DNA from: Lepidostoma basale
Taxonomy: Eukaryota > Arthropoda > Insecta > Trichoptera > Lepidostomatidae
Length of the DNA: 64,000 nucleotides
Direction of reading: 5' to 3'
NCBI GenBank assembly: GCA_022606425.2
Contig: JAHDVF020000106.1
Coordinates: 2,282,001 to 2,346,000, forward strand
The translations under genes were made by a program, and so were the position numbers. Positions 9,189 through 19,650 of the stretch are shown in pieces. Position 1 is the stretch's first letter. Each line of letters starts with the position of its first letter. The notes beneath the pieces are model-generated. The model saw only the letters and a program-made list of their open reading frames with translations. It did no database searches and was not told the origin of the DNA.

Positions 9189-9947
9189 TAGGCCTACAAT
9201 GGATAAATAAATAGATTCAAACGTGGAAATAAGTCAATTAATTAATACAAATTCAAAGTAATCGTTGTTTACGAAAGTATAAACAATAAATAATCTAAAA
9301 TATTCATCTCGCAGAAGAAAGAAGCCATTTGAAACTTTGTCTATGGAAGGCGAACTCACCTGAAGTTGTCACGCTTGACCCCGAACCGTGACATGCCCCG
9401 TATCTGCCACTCCAGTTGTTGCCAACCTTATACTCGTATAACAATGTCACGTGTGGCGCCGCGGCCGCCTACCCGGGTTATTGTAGGTTGTAGGCACTTG
9501 TCTAATAAATAGGGTTGTTACATTTAAAATAAAAAATTTAATAAAATGTTTTTTGATTTTTAATAAATTGTTTGATTGTATTTTGATCCGCCCCTTTGAG
9601 GGGGTGTCGGACTCATCGCCGGGGGGGAGGGGGCACTTTGCGGGGGCCCCGTTCTTTCCTCTTGGATCAATTTTATATTTAAATTATGCACATTAAATTG
9701 TTAGATTCCCGTGTGTTCCTGTTCCTAGTTTTATCTATTTACTCAAAACTTTTTTAAATTTCTTTCATCATTCCAAGTTTTTTCTCCCATCCCACACTCT
9801 GTCACAATTTTATAACAGGCCATAAAATCATGAACCATATTTTGGTTTGTTTTGATTGGGACATAGGAGTGGATTGAAATTTAACTGAATTTAATGTGGC
9901 CTAGATACCCTTTTGCTTTTTTTCTGGAATGGTACATTGTCCAGCTA
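9189..9947. other. Unassigned stretch with G-rich patch
   Basis: No gene seen. 9598-9655 is unusually G-rich (runs of 5-7 G) in an otherwise AT-rich region, and may be part of a DNA-transposon terminus. No partner end identified. Confidence 0.3.
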
Positions 9948-10066
9948 ATGTAAATCCTGCGTGGATGGGGGGCGGGCCTAGGGATTGTTTGAGCGAAGCT
10001 GACGAAGGGGCGCCGCTGCGTCCTATAACAGCTTCGGGTAAGCGGCGGGTAACCTTCTGTCTTCAT
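9948..10066 (-). repeat. D-repeat copy
   Basis: Minus strand reads gaagctgttataggacgcag then cggcgcc and ccttcgtcagcttc. Related stretches are at 13968-14052, 24105-24290 and 33898-33945. Family not recognised; GC-rich compared with its surroundings. Confidence 0.5.
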
Positions 10067-10249
10067 TTATCTGTTAGTTTGTTCATTTTACATTTGTATT
10101 AACAATCACTGTATGTTACCCTACAATAAATAAATTGTTTTTTAATTAAACTATCATTATGTTCATCCCATAGGGTATTTTTTGGGTTATAAATTAAAAT
10201 ATATTATCTTTCCTTGACTTATCGGCATGCTATGTTTGCCACACCGAAG

Positions 10250-10415
10250 ATCCTGATTCCCGGGGATGGCAGTGTGATTATCACACTGTCTTTGGTCTGT
10301 TGTAGAATTCACTTGACAATAAAATAGAATAGCTACCTATCACATGTCACGAGAATCAATATGATAGCTTTACCCTTTACATGGATTTGGCTCGCGCTGT
10401 AAAATAATAAAAGTA
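10250..10415 (+). mobile_element. SINE-1 copy, 5'-truncated
   Basis: Retains the B-box end (gattcccgg), the body gcagtgtgattatcacactg and tctttggtctg, the acctatcacatgtcacgaga block, and the 3' end tggatttggctcgcgctgta with an A/T-rich tail. Confidence 0.8.
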
Positions 10416-10589
10416 ATAATGATTATTGTTTTTATGTATTGATTAATTGTTCATTTCACTAATTGCTTTTCTTTTTGTTTGTTACAGGTAAGCATTTGTT
10501 TTTGATATTTCTACACTACAATCCAAAAATGAGTTGTCCTTTCCGAGTGTCAAGACAGGTGAGTTAATCTCTATATTTACTGAATTTCA

Positions 10590-10720
10590 TTCCATCGACT
10601 GTCCCTCGTATCCGAGGAAGACTGTCCTTCACGGTTGTGGGTCCTCATGTGGCTATAGAGTACAATCGTAGACCTACACACTCTAGGGCATCTAGAGCAG
10701 GGGTAGACTTTGGCAGTGTA
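10590..10720 (-). mobile_element. LINE-Z 3' end with finger-like motif
   Basis: Minus strand encodes YSHMRTHNREGQSSSDTRDS, nearly the same as the plus-strand copy at 11930-12135. Only the C-terminus and junction remain. Confidence 0.65.
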
Positions 10721-11034
10721 ACCGTCACTATATCCCGATGGTCTCTCCTTTCGTCTCCTCTTATCTGCGGCGTCATATCTGTGCTGTGTTTCAAAGTCTT
10801 GCGTGCCTTTATGTTCTGTTATTCTACATCTCAGTCTCTCTTCTATAGTATTTACTCAGCATTCACTATCAATTTAATTCGTTCATTAGAATTGCTGAGT
10901 AGAATATTGAGATATATTTAGTAGTATCGATTTCATAAGTATTGTTACATTAATAATGAGAATGTAAATAACTTATTAACTGAAAAAAAAAATTAACTGA
11001 AGGCTGGACATTGCAAAGGTGGCAAGTATCAAAA

Positions 11035-11165
11035 ATGAGTCTTTGTCAGCTTGTCTCCATCCACTGCTGGAAGTAAGCCTCTCCACTCCCACGCCATCTC
11101 TCTCGGTCTCTCGCCAGAGTTCTCCAGGCCCTTACCGACATCCGCACAATATCATCGTTGTCTCC
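11035..11165 (-). mobile_element. RTE-5 fragment, 3' part
   Basis: Minus strand reads NDDIVRMSVRAWRTLARDRE, then RWRGSGEAYFQQWMET, the RTE C-terminal end. It is separated from its upstream part (11425-11845) by a SINE-1. Confidence 0.75.
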
Positions 11166-11413
11166 CGACACTTCTGACGACCTTCGTGTCAGAGTGGTGA
11201 GAGCTCTGACTTCCCCTGAAGGTCCCGGGTTCGATTCCCGGCGATGGCAGTGTGATTGTCACACTGTCTTTGGTCTGGTGTAGAATTCACGTGACAATAA
11301 AATGGCGTTAGATTGGCTACCTATCACATTTCATGTGAATCATCAATATAGGTAATAGCCAAAAATAACGTGTATACAATAATTGGGTTCAAACGACCTG
11401 TTGTATATGAGAA
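11166..11413 (+). mobile_element. SINE-1 copy, nearly full length
   Basis: tRNA-related head gaccttcgtgtcagagtggt (A-box-like) and ggttcgattcc (B box), body tcacactgtctttggtctgg, then the alternative 3' end ttgggttcaaacgacctgtt. Pol III-type internal promoter is inferred. It interrupts an RTE-5 copy. Confidence 0.88.
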
Positions 11414-11424
11414 AAATTAACCTT

Positions 11425-11845
11425 GGCCTCCATTCAGTAACCCTCTGGCTCCATCTTCCATCATCCCGTCAACACACATGATCAGCCCACTGCCACTTCA
11501 TCCTCGCAATGCGTATCCCTACATCGGTGACTCTGGTGCGTCTTATAATCTCAACGTTGGGTATATGGTCTCTAAGCGGATACCCTGCATGGATTTTTCC
11601 ATGCCCCTTGTGCAACTTTGATTTTGTGCATTGCTTCTTTAGTTAACGTCCATATCTCGCATCCATAGGTCATCACAGGTAGCACACACTGGTCCAGCAC
11701 TTTTGTTTTTAAATTTTGTGTCATGTCCGACTTGAAGATGTTGACCAGCCTTTCGAATGCAGCTCGGTTGGTCAAAAATGAGTATTTGATCCCAATTGGT
11801 GTTAAACATAAAAGCCAATAACTGTGCAAAGGTGCAAATGGCACC
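11425..11845 (-). mobile_element. RTE-5 fragment, 5' part
   Basis: Minus strand encodes FERLVNIFKSDMTQNLKTKV, VLPVMTYGCEIWTLTKEAMH and RVTDVGIRIARMKWQWADHV, the conserved thumb/tail of RTE-type RT, with frameshifts. The reading frame resumes past the SINE at 11165. Confidence 0.78.
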
Positions 11846-11929
11846 CTAAAAATGCCACCTGTTAGCTAGCTGTTAACTAGCTAATAAACTTGAACTGGTT
11901 TGTCAAGTTTTTTATATATACTTTTTGAA

Positions 11930-12135
11930 GCACAGCGCAAAGACGACGTCCCAGAGAGGATGAGGAGGAGAAAGGAGAGACCACTGGGAGACGGTGACGG
12001 CTCCATTACAAGCGCCTTCCCCTGCCCCAGATGCCCCAGAATTTGTGGGTCCAGGATCGGGCTCTTTAGTCACATGCAGACCCACAACCGTAACGGACAG
12101 TCTTCCTCGGATACGAGGGACAGCCGATGATAATA
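11930..12135 (+). mobile_element. LINE-Z 3' end with C2H2-like finger
   Basis: Encodes CPRCPRICGSRIGLFSHMQT then HNRNGQSSSDTRDSR and a stop. A Cys-Cys-His-His finger followed by a short tail is common at the C-terminus of several invertebrate LINE RT proteins. I read this as a LINE end, not a host zinc-finger gene, because an inverted near-copy lies at 10590-10720. Confidence 0.65.
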
Positions 12136-12594
12136 CTTTTTGAGTGTAGAAAGAAAAGAATTCAGATTAAATCCAAAAAAGTCTTGACAAGAGTATATTT
12201 TATAATCTCTCTTGCAATCTGTGTGGTTTGCGTGTGGCAACCCTTATTTCTATAGGCTATGTATTGATTTGACAAGGATTTATCACATTCCTCTGTCACA
12301 TCGTGTCAAGTGATACACTTTTCTGTAATAGTTAAGTACTGCCACAACACAGATTACCGTGATCTGCGTTACATAATATTTATAGCGCCATTTGAGTCTA
12401 ACTTCACGTTGATTTTGTTTTACGAAATGCAAGATGGAGATTAGACGATTATACGAAGCTCTAATTCACAGTAATTTGGAGTATTGTTCCATCATTTGGG
12501 ACCCCAGATAAAAATCTTGGAACTAGAAAGGATCCAAAAACGATTTTTAGCAACATTTATACCTCTTCTTGTTGCTCTTCGTCGTCCTAAGTTC
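12136..12594. other. Unassigned stretch
   Basis: 12430-12585 has RT-like text on the plus strand (MEIRRLYEALIHSNLEYCSI and ILELERIQKRFLATF), probably a LINE remnant of LINE-T type. The rest has no visible gene. Confidence 0.45.
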
Positions 12595-12650
12595 AAATCA
12601 AATCAAATCATATCAGTTTATTTACTCAACAGACATTACAAACAGCTCTC
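12595..12650 (-). mobile_element. LINE-T 3' tail, interrupted
   Basis: Minus strand ends in TTTGA repeats after the family 3' UTR (gtttatttactcaacagaca on the plus strand). Its upstream part continues at 12906 beyond an RTE-3 piece. Confidence 0.75.
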
Positions 12651-12905
12651 TCTCTCTCTGGTTTCAATCCTGGGATTGGTTTGCAGCAATTTCCTCTATT
12701 CTTCACTTCCATTCTTCCCTGTCTTGTGCGGCTCTTTTGATGAGCAGCGCAAGTCCACCAACAGGTCCTCCAGGTACTCTCGGCGTGGCCGTCCCCTAGA
12801 GTTTGTCCCCTCGGTCATACCCTCCATTATGGCATGCATGAGGTCTTCTTGTCGTATTACATGGCCGATACATCTTGCACGCCTTTCGGACAAGGTCCTG
12901 AGCAT
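12651..12905 (-). mobile_element. RTE-3 fragment inserted in LINE-T
   Basis: Minus strand reads RTLSERRARCIGHVIRQEDL, then MHAIMEGMTEGTNSRGRPRR, an RTE-type tail. Relatives at 14150-14428 and 50587-50844. A CT-repeat run at 12648-12660 marks its 3' junction. Confidence 0.78.
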
Positions 12906-13275
12906 ATAACATAATATATACCTACATACGAGTATAACATAATACCAGGAACGCTTGAGAGATGGTTCGACATTAGGAAGACAAGATGCTTTCCAAAGTC
13001 AAGAGTATTTGTCTTCTGAACGTACCTTCACTAATATAAAAGACGTCGTAGCAGACTAATTGCTCTTCCCACCGGTGTCACCAGAGGCAAATTGGTTCTG
13101 GTGGCCGGTAGGTAAAACAATCTGTGCTGTCGCTGTCGGAGATATCTATCAGGGACAAAAAGACCAACATCTTCCAGCACGGCCGAGTTCTCGGAATATC
13201 CCCTAATTAATCTAAAGAAATGGGTTGTGAGATGCCCATCTCTTCGAAGCTGTAGAGAATCGGTTCCGAGCATTC
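12906..13275 (-). mobile_element. LINE-T fragment
   Basis: Minus strand encodes MLGTDSLQLRRDGHLTTHFF, RLIRGYSENSAVLEDVGLFV and PDRYLRQRQHRLFYLP. It joins the tail at 12595-12650 once RTE-3 is removed. Confidence 0.82.
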
Positions 13276-13337
13276 GACGATGTTCATCTATCCCAAGAGG
13301 TTAGTTGTAAATAAACACTTTAACTGAACGAAAATAC

Positions 13338-13588
13338 ACATGACCCCCTTCACATCCTAACCCCACAATAAAATACCTCTCAAATTACGACCCTAACTCC
13401 TCCAGCCGCCACAAGCGCCCAAAATCGATCCTCCTTCAGAGGAACACTCCGGGCCACAAAAATCATGCCCCCGCATAAACTAACAACCCACCAAATCACC
13501 TTCCAACAATGTTCCCATCAGACGTAAGAGGAATAGCCACATGAGCTGAGCCTCTGTAAGCCAGAAGATCCAAGTCCAACCAGTGTTT
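13338..13588 (+). mobile_element. LINE-J 3' end
   Basis: Matches the last ~250 bp of the longer copies at 34896 and 62105: cccttcacatcctaacccca, then ccaaatcaccttccaacaat, ending gtaagccagaagatccaagt. Only the end of the RT frame and the TCCAAG tail are kept. Confidence 0.8.
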
Positions 13589-13967
13589 TGTTTTATAAAT
13601 ATTCATTAATACCAACACGATTTTTACACCAATTATTTACACGATTCGCCGTACTAGCTATAGAGTAAATAATTAATTCATTTTTAGCTAGAAAACATGT
13701 TGACGTACCAACATATCAACAGTTTAATTTGTACATTTTTGCATAAAGTAAACACGACATTTTGCATTTTACATAATATTTACATCGGGTGAATACACCA
13801 CGAGTGACCACTGCGAATGCATTACGCAGAAAATAATGCATATGTAATAGGAAATTGTAAATTAATGTTTTCTATTTCTTGTATCGTGTTGTTGAAGTTT
13901 ATTATCAAGTAGACGGAATAAGCATTGCAGAAGTTGTTAAGGTAACGTCGTGATGTAACACGAAAAA

Positions 13968-14052
13968 TACCCACACCCGAAGCTGTTACAGGACGCAGCG
14001 GCGCCCAATCGCTATTGCAGTTTCTAGACCCATCCCCCGTCCACGCGGGACT
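13968..14052 (+). repeat. D-repeat copy
   Basis: Reads acccgaagctgttacaggac gcagcggcgccc then a cccccgtccacgcggg segment; matches the minus strand of 9948-10066. Confidence 0.5.
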
Positions 14053-14149
14053 GTTGATAACTTATATTTATGAATGGAGCAAATTAAAGATTTGTCAATT
14101 CAAATAATTATAATTTGATTGGTAGCGCGGTTGGTAGCAATATGTATTA

Positions 14150-14428
14150 TATTTTCTTCTTCTCCGGTCTCAATCTAAAGATTGGTCTGCAGCAAGGCGA
14201 CCTATCTCATCTTCCACCTCGCTCGGTCCTCGGCAACTCTCTTCAACCCCGCATAAGAGGTGCAGCCCATATCTCGGCAAATCTGGTCTAGGTACTCTTG
14301 GCGAGGTCGTCCTCTGCCAATCGATCCCTCGACCATACCCTTCAACACATCATGCAGGAAACATTCGTGTCGCAACACATGACCAATCTATCTTGCGCGC
14401 CTCTCCGCTATGGTGTTCTACACGTGCC
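14150..14428 (-). mobile_element. RTE-3 fragment
   Basis: Minus strand carries the same tail as 50587-50844 (ECFLHDVLEG-MVEGSIGRGR-PRQEYLDQI) with the GAGAC/GAAGAA-type end at 14150. 5' end is truncated. Confidence 0.78.
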
Positions 14429-15182
14429 TACTCTCTTCAACTCTTTTATTATTTTGGGATCTTGGAAAAATTGATTTGGGAGATTTATAATGTCTGCTGC
14501 TTTTAAACGGGCAGAGATATGAAGTAGATGTCGGAACAAGTAATGTAGAAGATTATGCCCTCTATAATCCCTACTAAGTTTGGTTTTGACGTATCCACCT
14601 GATTCCGAAATAATTGAAAAAATCAGTTTTGCTTCGTACAAAAAAAAACAACATTTTTTTTCTTGGAAATTAGCAGTTATATCAAAAAAAGTTAAAAGAC
14701 AAAAGTGGTTTGGAATCACACAAAGGACCTAATTTAAAAAAAATCAGGGGAAAAATCGGAGTTCGACCCATAAGTCCATGTTTTTGCCAAATGGATCCAT
14801 TGTGCGCCGGTAGTTCTGCCCGACCGTTCTGACCCGAAGTCGAAACTGCTGAGAGATGTTATTTGATTAGGCGGATGAATGGGGCGCAGAATCCGCCCAA
14901 AACTGTTGGATTCCGTAAATAAATGAAGCCAGCCGGAGTGTCAGTGAGTCAGGCGCAGATATACAATATACGGTTGCGCCCACTTCTAATTATAAGTCCG
15001 CAGGTGACTCACCATCTGTTCCGCGGAGCCGCCCGGACCTGGACACAATTATAACTATACAGGGTCATTCCTGAACTAGTGTAAAAGCGGAACAATAGCG
15101 ATTCAGTAGCATTATTTAAAGTTGTGTTTACATTCAAATAAATCCAATCATTTCTTCTATGTTCGCCATACTTTATGTTGTA
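14429..15182. other. Unassigned stretch
   Basis: AT-rich to 14750, then a moderately GC-rich segment (14750-15060) with no match elsewhere in the window. The minus-strand open frame 14408-14719 shows no known motif. Confidence 0.35.
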
Positions 15183-15668
15183 AACTAACTAACTAACTAA
15201 CCATCACGCCGTCTCCCCGAAAGGGTAGGCAGAAAGAAGGGACTGTCACACTTTTACTGATGCGGCACTCCATCCTTCTCTTTTCGCTCCGCGGGAGACG
15301 CGGTGTGATGGGTTGCGAACCTCATCGCCACCAATAGGCATCTCCCGCGCACACTTCGATCGTCCAACACCCACAAAATAAATCTAAAACAAATAATATA
15401 AAATACAATGATATAAAATAAAATAACAAAATAAAAATAATTTAATACAAAATGTTCTTTTTAGACGATGCACATATTGTCTATTTAATTTTTGTTCCAC
15501 GAATCCACCGTTTTTTTTAATTTAGCACATAATGTAATAACACATAATGTTTTTTTCGATGTTGCACATGTTGACATGGACGATCCTGACTTTTGTGTTT
15601 ATTTAATTTATGTTACACGTATCCACCGTTTTTTAAATTAGCTGTAATTAGGCACTTAACCAGCAAGA
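15183..15668 (-). mobile_element. SINE-2 composite element, longest copy
   Basis: On the minus strand it runs from an AT-rich 5' region (15360-15668), through a GC-rich core (gcctattggtggcgatgagg, ggttcgcaaccc, ccgcgtctcccgcggagcga), into the LINE-W 3' end (cctttcggggagacggcgtg, atggttag repeats). No RT coding capacity. The end shared with LINE-W suggests trans-mobilisation. Confidence 0.8.
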
Positions 15669-15721
15669 ACTAACTAAGTATATAAAAAAGAAAACGAAAA
15701 ATATAAAACATCTACAACATA

Positions 15722-16050
15722 AAGCTAATGGCAGTGTATACTGGTGTTCTTGTGCCGACCCTTATGTATGGAAGTGAAGCATGGAACTGGCAAAATGAAA
15801 GTAGAATAAATGCAGTAGAAATGAGATCTCTAAGACAAATGTGTGACAAATCTTGTATATGATAGAGTGACAAATGCAAGTATAAGAAGTGAATGTGGTG
15901 CGAATGAAAGTGTTATGAACAAAATAAGGAAAGGGTTATTAAGATGGTTTGGACACATGGAAAGAATGAATGAAGACAGAATGGTAAAGAAGGTATATGT
16001 AAACGGCGTGAACGGGGCTAGAAATAGAGGAAGGCCGAGGAAAGACTAAG
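15722..16050 (+). mobile_element. LINE-W (W-A) fragment, first part
   Basis: Begins LMAVYTGVLVPTLMYGSEAW; a short deletion removes KKDE of the WQKKDES block. Reads RSECGANESVMNKIRKGLLR up to GRPRKD, where another LINE tail is inserted. Confidence 0.87.
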
Positions 16051-16261
16051 GAAAGACGTCGAACTAAGACAGGACAATCAAGGATATTGAACAATGGACT
16101 GAAACTTTACAATGAACTACCAAAAGATACAAGGAATCTCACTACAACTCAATATAAAAAATATCTGAAACAATACATAATTAATAATAAGATCTTAAAA
16201 TGTAACCATATAACCCAATTGGGTTTTAAAAAAATATATATATTAAAAAAATAAAAAAATA
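16051..16261 (+). mobile_element. Unclassified LINE tail inserted in LINE-W
   Basis: Encodes TGQSRILNNGLKLYNELPKD then TRNLTTTQYKKYLKQYIINN, the kind of text found at the C-terminus of several LINE RT proteins, and ends in an A/T-rich tail. Splits the LINE-W copy. Related text appears at 20201-20550. Confidence 0.65.
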
Positions 16262-16441
16262 AAAAAACGTGGCACGATCAAATCAATCAAATATTGAATG
16301 TCGGTCACGTGAGGAGTCTGAGAAATCGACGTGCGTGTATGAATGTAGAGGAATCGAGAGAAGTATGTCAGGACAGAACAGTGTGGCGTTCCATTATTTC
16401 TGCCTAACACTCCGGGGAAACGGCGTGACGGTTTGTTTGTT
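16262..16441 (+). mobile_element. LINE-W (W-A) fragment, second part
   Basis: Resumes at WHDQINQILNVGHVRSLRNR and ends ggcgtgacgg followed by TTTG repeats. A small deletion removes part of RACMTRC. The TTTG tail is unusual for subfamily A. Confidence 0.87.
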
Positions 16442-16879
16442 TGTTTAACGCATGTAAGCAACAGAAATGAACTCGCGCGTCACATTTCATTCGGCATCAA
16501 TAACCGTGCGGCTACTGTTAAACGTTCAATCGAACCGAATAGCCTTTTTTACCTACGCATTTTGAAATATTTAATAGCTATATATTTGTTTTGAAAATAA
16601 TTTATTTTGCCTCGTTAACTTTTGTTGTAGGAAGTGTCATGTCTCGTACAAATACGTTTAAATATCCTCCAATAACATAATGGCGATTATTTATAAATGA
16701 CAGGTGTTCTCACCTACGCGCAATCAAATTAAAAGAACCTACCAATATAAAAATATATATATTACGTACGCTTACACTGGCGTAAGTCGTGAACTTGGAC
16801 TTGGCTTGACTCTTGCAACCGCATTTACCTTAACATCCCAAAGAAACAAATAAATAAACTTCAATAGATGACGCTAGTG
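16442..16879. other. Unassigned stretch
   Basis: No gene or clear repeat seen. cttggacttgg near 16795 resembles a LINE-J tail in reverse but has no attached body. Confidence 0.3.
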
Positions 16880-17345
16880 TAGAGTGAACTAAATTTTTTA
16901 TTTTATTATTTTTTATTATTGAGGGTAACAAACAGCAATTACAGTATATGAATATAAACACACAGAGACAACAAAACAAGGCCAATTACATGCTACCACA
17001 AATATTACATAACAACTGACATAAGGTTATATATATATAGGAAGAATAAAGTAACAATGTAAAGTAACAATGAATAATTAAGGATGAAATACAATTTTAA
17101 AATGTTAAAAAAAGAAAAAGACAAGAAAAGAAAAAATAGAGTAATTAGTTTCATTCGCCCCGAAGGGCTGCTCCAACCATTTTTAAAAATCACTTTCATT
17201 AAGATGGAACACATCGATGTTGTTAAAGCACTTATTGTACATGTCGCACGTCCGGTACACCGCCGCACTCTGAGCGTAGTTATGTATAAAATATGTAAAG
17301 ATAAGCGCAGGATGCTAGCATATATACAAGTTCCAAAAAAATTTC
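16880..17345 (-). mobile_element. LINE C-terminus and 3' UTR (LINE-T-like)
   Basis: Minus strand reads AQSAAVYRTCDMYNKCFNNI then DVFHLNESDF, a stop, and KWLEQPFG. The spacing (hydroxyl-rich, NIDVF, then a short helix) resembles the LINE-T end block. An A/T-rich 3' UTR follows to ~16880. Divergent relative. Confidence 0.5.
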
Positions 17346-17369
17346 AGATGTGGTGATCATAAGAAGTGC

Positions 17370-17505
17370 GGAATGGGGAATGTTGTTAAACATAAAGCGA
17401 TCGCTCAACCCAAACAATGACAGGTCATAAGTCCTGTAAGCGACTCGGCCACCACATTCTGTTCCCAGAAAAACAATTTACATCTTCGTCTCTATTGAGA
17501 TACAA
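17370..17505. mobile_element. MITE-2 copy
   Basis: Shares gaatggggaatgttgt, caatgacaggtcataagtcc and cgtctctattgagatacaat with the copies at 26321 and 32779. Only the right terminal repeat is well kept here. Confidence 0.65.
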
Positions 17506-17579
17506 TTAATCCTTATAAAAAAAATCATTTATCCGCAATGGGTAAAATCCAGTATTCGTCTAAAAGAATTTGCATACAT

Positions 17580-18145
17580 TCAAAATATTAAATAAACTTC
17601 AATCTGCTTTCAATGCGGCAGCACGACTTAATAAAGGTGTTACAAAAAATTCAAATATTTCATAACATCTAAAAGATCTTCACTGGCTGAAGTGTCCTGA
17701 AATAATCCAGTATAAACTATGCTGGACGGATTTTAAAGCGCTTCACTGAATGGCACTACAGCCTATACATCTGAACTTTGTGTTGCTGATAGCCCTAACT
17801 TGCGGCAATCTACACTTCGATCAGCAAACTCCTCGGCAATAGGCAGATTAGTTGAGCCAAAGCGCAACCCCCGGACAAATTTCGGAGATCGGGCTTTCGC
17901 AGTGGCAGGTCCGTCCGCCTGGAATATGCTTCCTGCACGCCTCAGATGCATTGACAATCCGACAGATTTTAAATCTCACCTAAAATCCCACCTTTTCAAA
18001 ATATCACATAAAATGTAAACAACGGTTATCTGATTGCTGGTGTCACATGCAACTCTCATGACTAAAAACATTGTCAAAGCGCCCTTGAGGTGAGCTATTC
18101 ACGAAAACGGCGCTATACAAATTAGCCTAATTGTTATTATTATTA
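17580..18145 (+). mobile_element. LINE-K 3' fragment (CR1/L2-like)
   Basis: Encodes KLQSAFNAA-like text, DLHWLKCPEIIQYKLCWT, then SELCVADSPNLRQSTLRSAN and SSAIGRLVEPKRNPRTNFGD, RAFAVAGPSAWNMLPARLRC. The 3' UTR has gcccttgaggtgagctattc and ends in ATT repeats. A stop replaces a glycine near 17750; pseudogene. Confidence 0.82.
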
Positions 18146-18290
18146 TCCAAAGGATTGGTTTGCAGAAACCATAACATTTTTGCTGGTTCTTGGGATGCAA
18201 CTTGGGTATTTTAATGTGGTAGTTTGCTGTTGCTTTCCACATTTGTAGTTCCACATTACTGTTTACGACATTTAAGGTATTGATTCTCAT

Positions 18291-18606
18291 GATTGTTTTA
18301 CCAACCGGCCACCAGAACCAATCTGCCTCTGGTGACACCGGTGGGAAGAGCAATTAGTTTGCTGAACGCGGTCTCCTCGGAGATCGACGTCTTTTATATT
18401 AGTGAAGGTACGTTCAGGGGACAAATACTCTTGACTTTAGAAAGTATCTTGTCTTCCTAATGTCGAACCATCTCTAATGCGTTCCTGGTACTTTGTTGTA
18501 TTTTTTATAATATTTTACCTGTACTTAATAGATGCCTTAAACATTTTCCTGTTTGTAATGTCTTTTAAGTTAATAAACTGATTTGATTTGATTTGATTTG
18601 ATTTGA
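18291..18606 (+). mobile_element. LINE-T 3' end with TTTGA tail
   Basis: Starts in the FYQPATRTNLPLVTPVGRAI block, passes the stop, and carries the full 3' UTR ending taataaactg and five TTTGA repeats (about 18580-18606). This is the clearest view of the family's tail. Confidence 0.82.
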
Positions 18607-18608
18607 TG

Positions 18609-18869
18609 ACATTATTATTATTATTTTGTTGAATCGCTCTTTACATCAAGACAGCATGTCATGAGCCAAATCGATGTAAAGGGTGTTATAACTATCATAG
18701 TGATTCTCGTGACATGTGATAGGTAGGCAATCTATCGCCATTTTATTGTCACGTGAATTCCACACCAGACCAAAAAGACAGTGTGACAATAACACTGCCC
18801 TCGCCGGGAATCGAACCAGGAACCTTCGGGGTGACAGTAAATGCACTTACCATTCGGCCACGAAGGTCG
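18609..18869 (-). mobile_element. SINE-1 copy, first of a close pair
   Basis: Minus strand: tRNA-like head (gaccttcgtggccgaatggt, B box ggttcgattcc), body, and ATT-type tail at 18612-18626. A plus-strand open frame over it (SPGIEPGTFGV) is only the reverse of the tRNA head. Confidence 0.88.
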
Positions 18870-18929
18870 TTGTGGCCGAGTATACATACATGTGATACGT
18901 ATCTTATCTATCGCCATTTTATTTTTATT

Positions 18930-19172
18930 ATTATTTTGTTGAATCGATCTTTACATTATTACAGCGCAAGCCAAATCGATGTAAAGGGTATAGCTATCAT
19001 ATTGATACTCGTGACATGTGATAGGTAGCTTATCATTCGGCATTTTATTGTCACGTGAATTCTGCACTAGACCAAAGACAGTGTGACAATCACACTGCCG
19101 TCGCTGGGAGTCGAACCCGGGACCTTCGGAGTGGCAGTCATAGATCTTGCTACTCTGCCACGAAGGTCGTCA
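18930..19172 (-). mobile_element. SINE-1 copy, second of a close pair
   Basis: Same orientation and the same ATT-tail subtype as its neighbour. Between the two (18870-18929) a third remnant keeps atgtgatacgtatcttatct and cgccattttatt, so SINE-1 sequences lie in a row. Confidence 0.86.
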
Positions 19173-19650
19173 ATTTATTTATTTATTTAATAGATTCTTG
19201 TTACTTAGAATTTGAATCGCTCAATGAATTGATTAATCGTGACCATAAAAAATAAATTCATCTTCATTGCGAAAATTCATAAATTTTTATGAATGTTGCC
19301 TAGTTTCGCCACTGGAGTAATTAACATAATAAATTATCTACGTCCAAGGTGTTTTATTGCTTGCAACACCGAACCGTCATAATAGATTTTAAAATTGAAA
19401 TTTCGAACACATCATTTGTAATCATTTTTCCATTGCGACAATCGGAACGTGTGAAAAAAAAGTTTACCGACTTTTCGTTTGTTTGCATTGTTTTATATGG
19501 CGTATGGTGGCAGTACGCAATTATGTTCTTGTGCCGACCCTTATTATTATTAAATTAAATTAAAAAAATCCATAAATATTCTAATTCGAATCTCTGTTTT
19601 CTAGAAGCTTTATTATATTTTATTAACTGTTAAATTTACAGCACTCTTAT
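19173..19650. other. Unassigned AT-rich stretch
   Basis: A fragment ttcttgtgccgaccctta (19528-19545) matches the LVPTL block of LINE-W. Otherwise nothing recognised. Confidence 0.35.

Noticed and set aside
11900..12130. Possible C2H2 zinc-finger gene
   Set aside because: Only one finger, at the very end of the frame, with an inverted near-copy at 10590-10720. The arrangement fits a LINE C-terminus better.
15169..15724. Inverted flanks ttatgttgta / tacaacataa around SINE-2
   Set aside because: Ten matching bases in inverted orientation do not fit a target duplication, and the longer context does not match. Likely chance.
18753..19028. 91-codon plus-strand frame containing SPGIEPGTFGV
   Set aside because: It is the reverse complement of the tRNA-like head of SINE-1; the same peptide appears wherever SINE-1 is inverted (42764, 19055). 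Not a gene.
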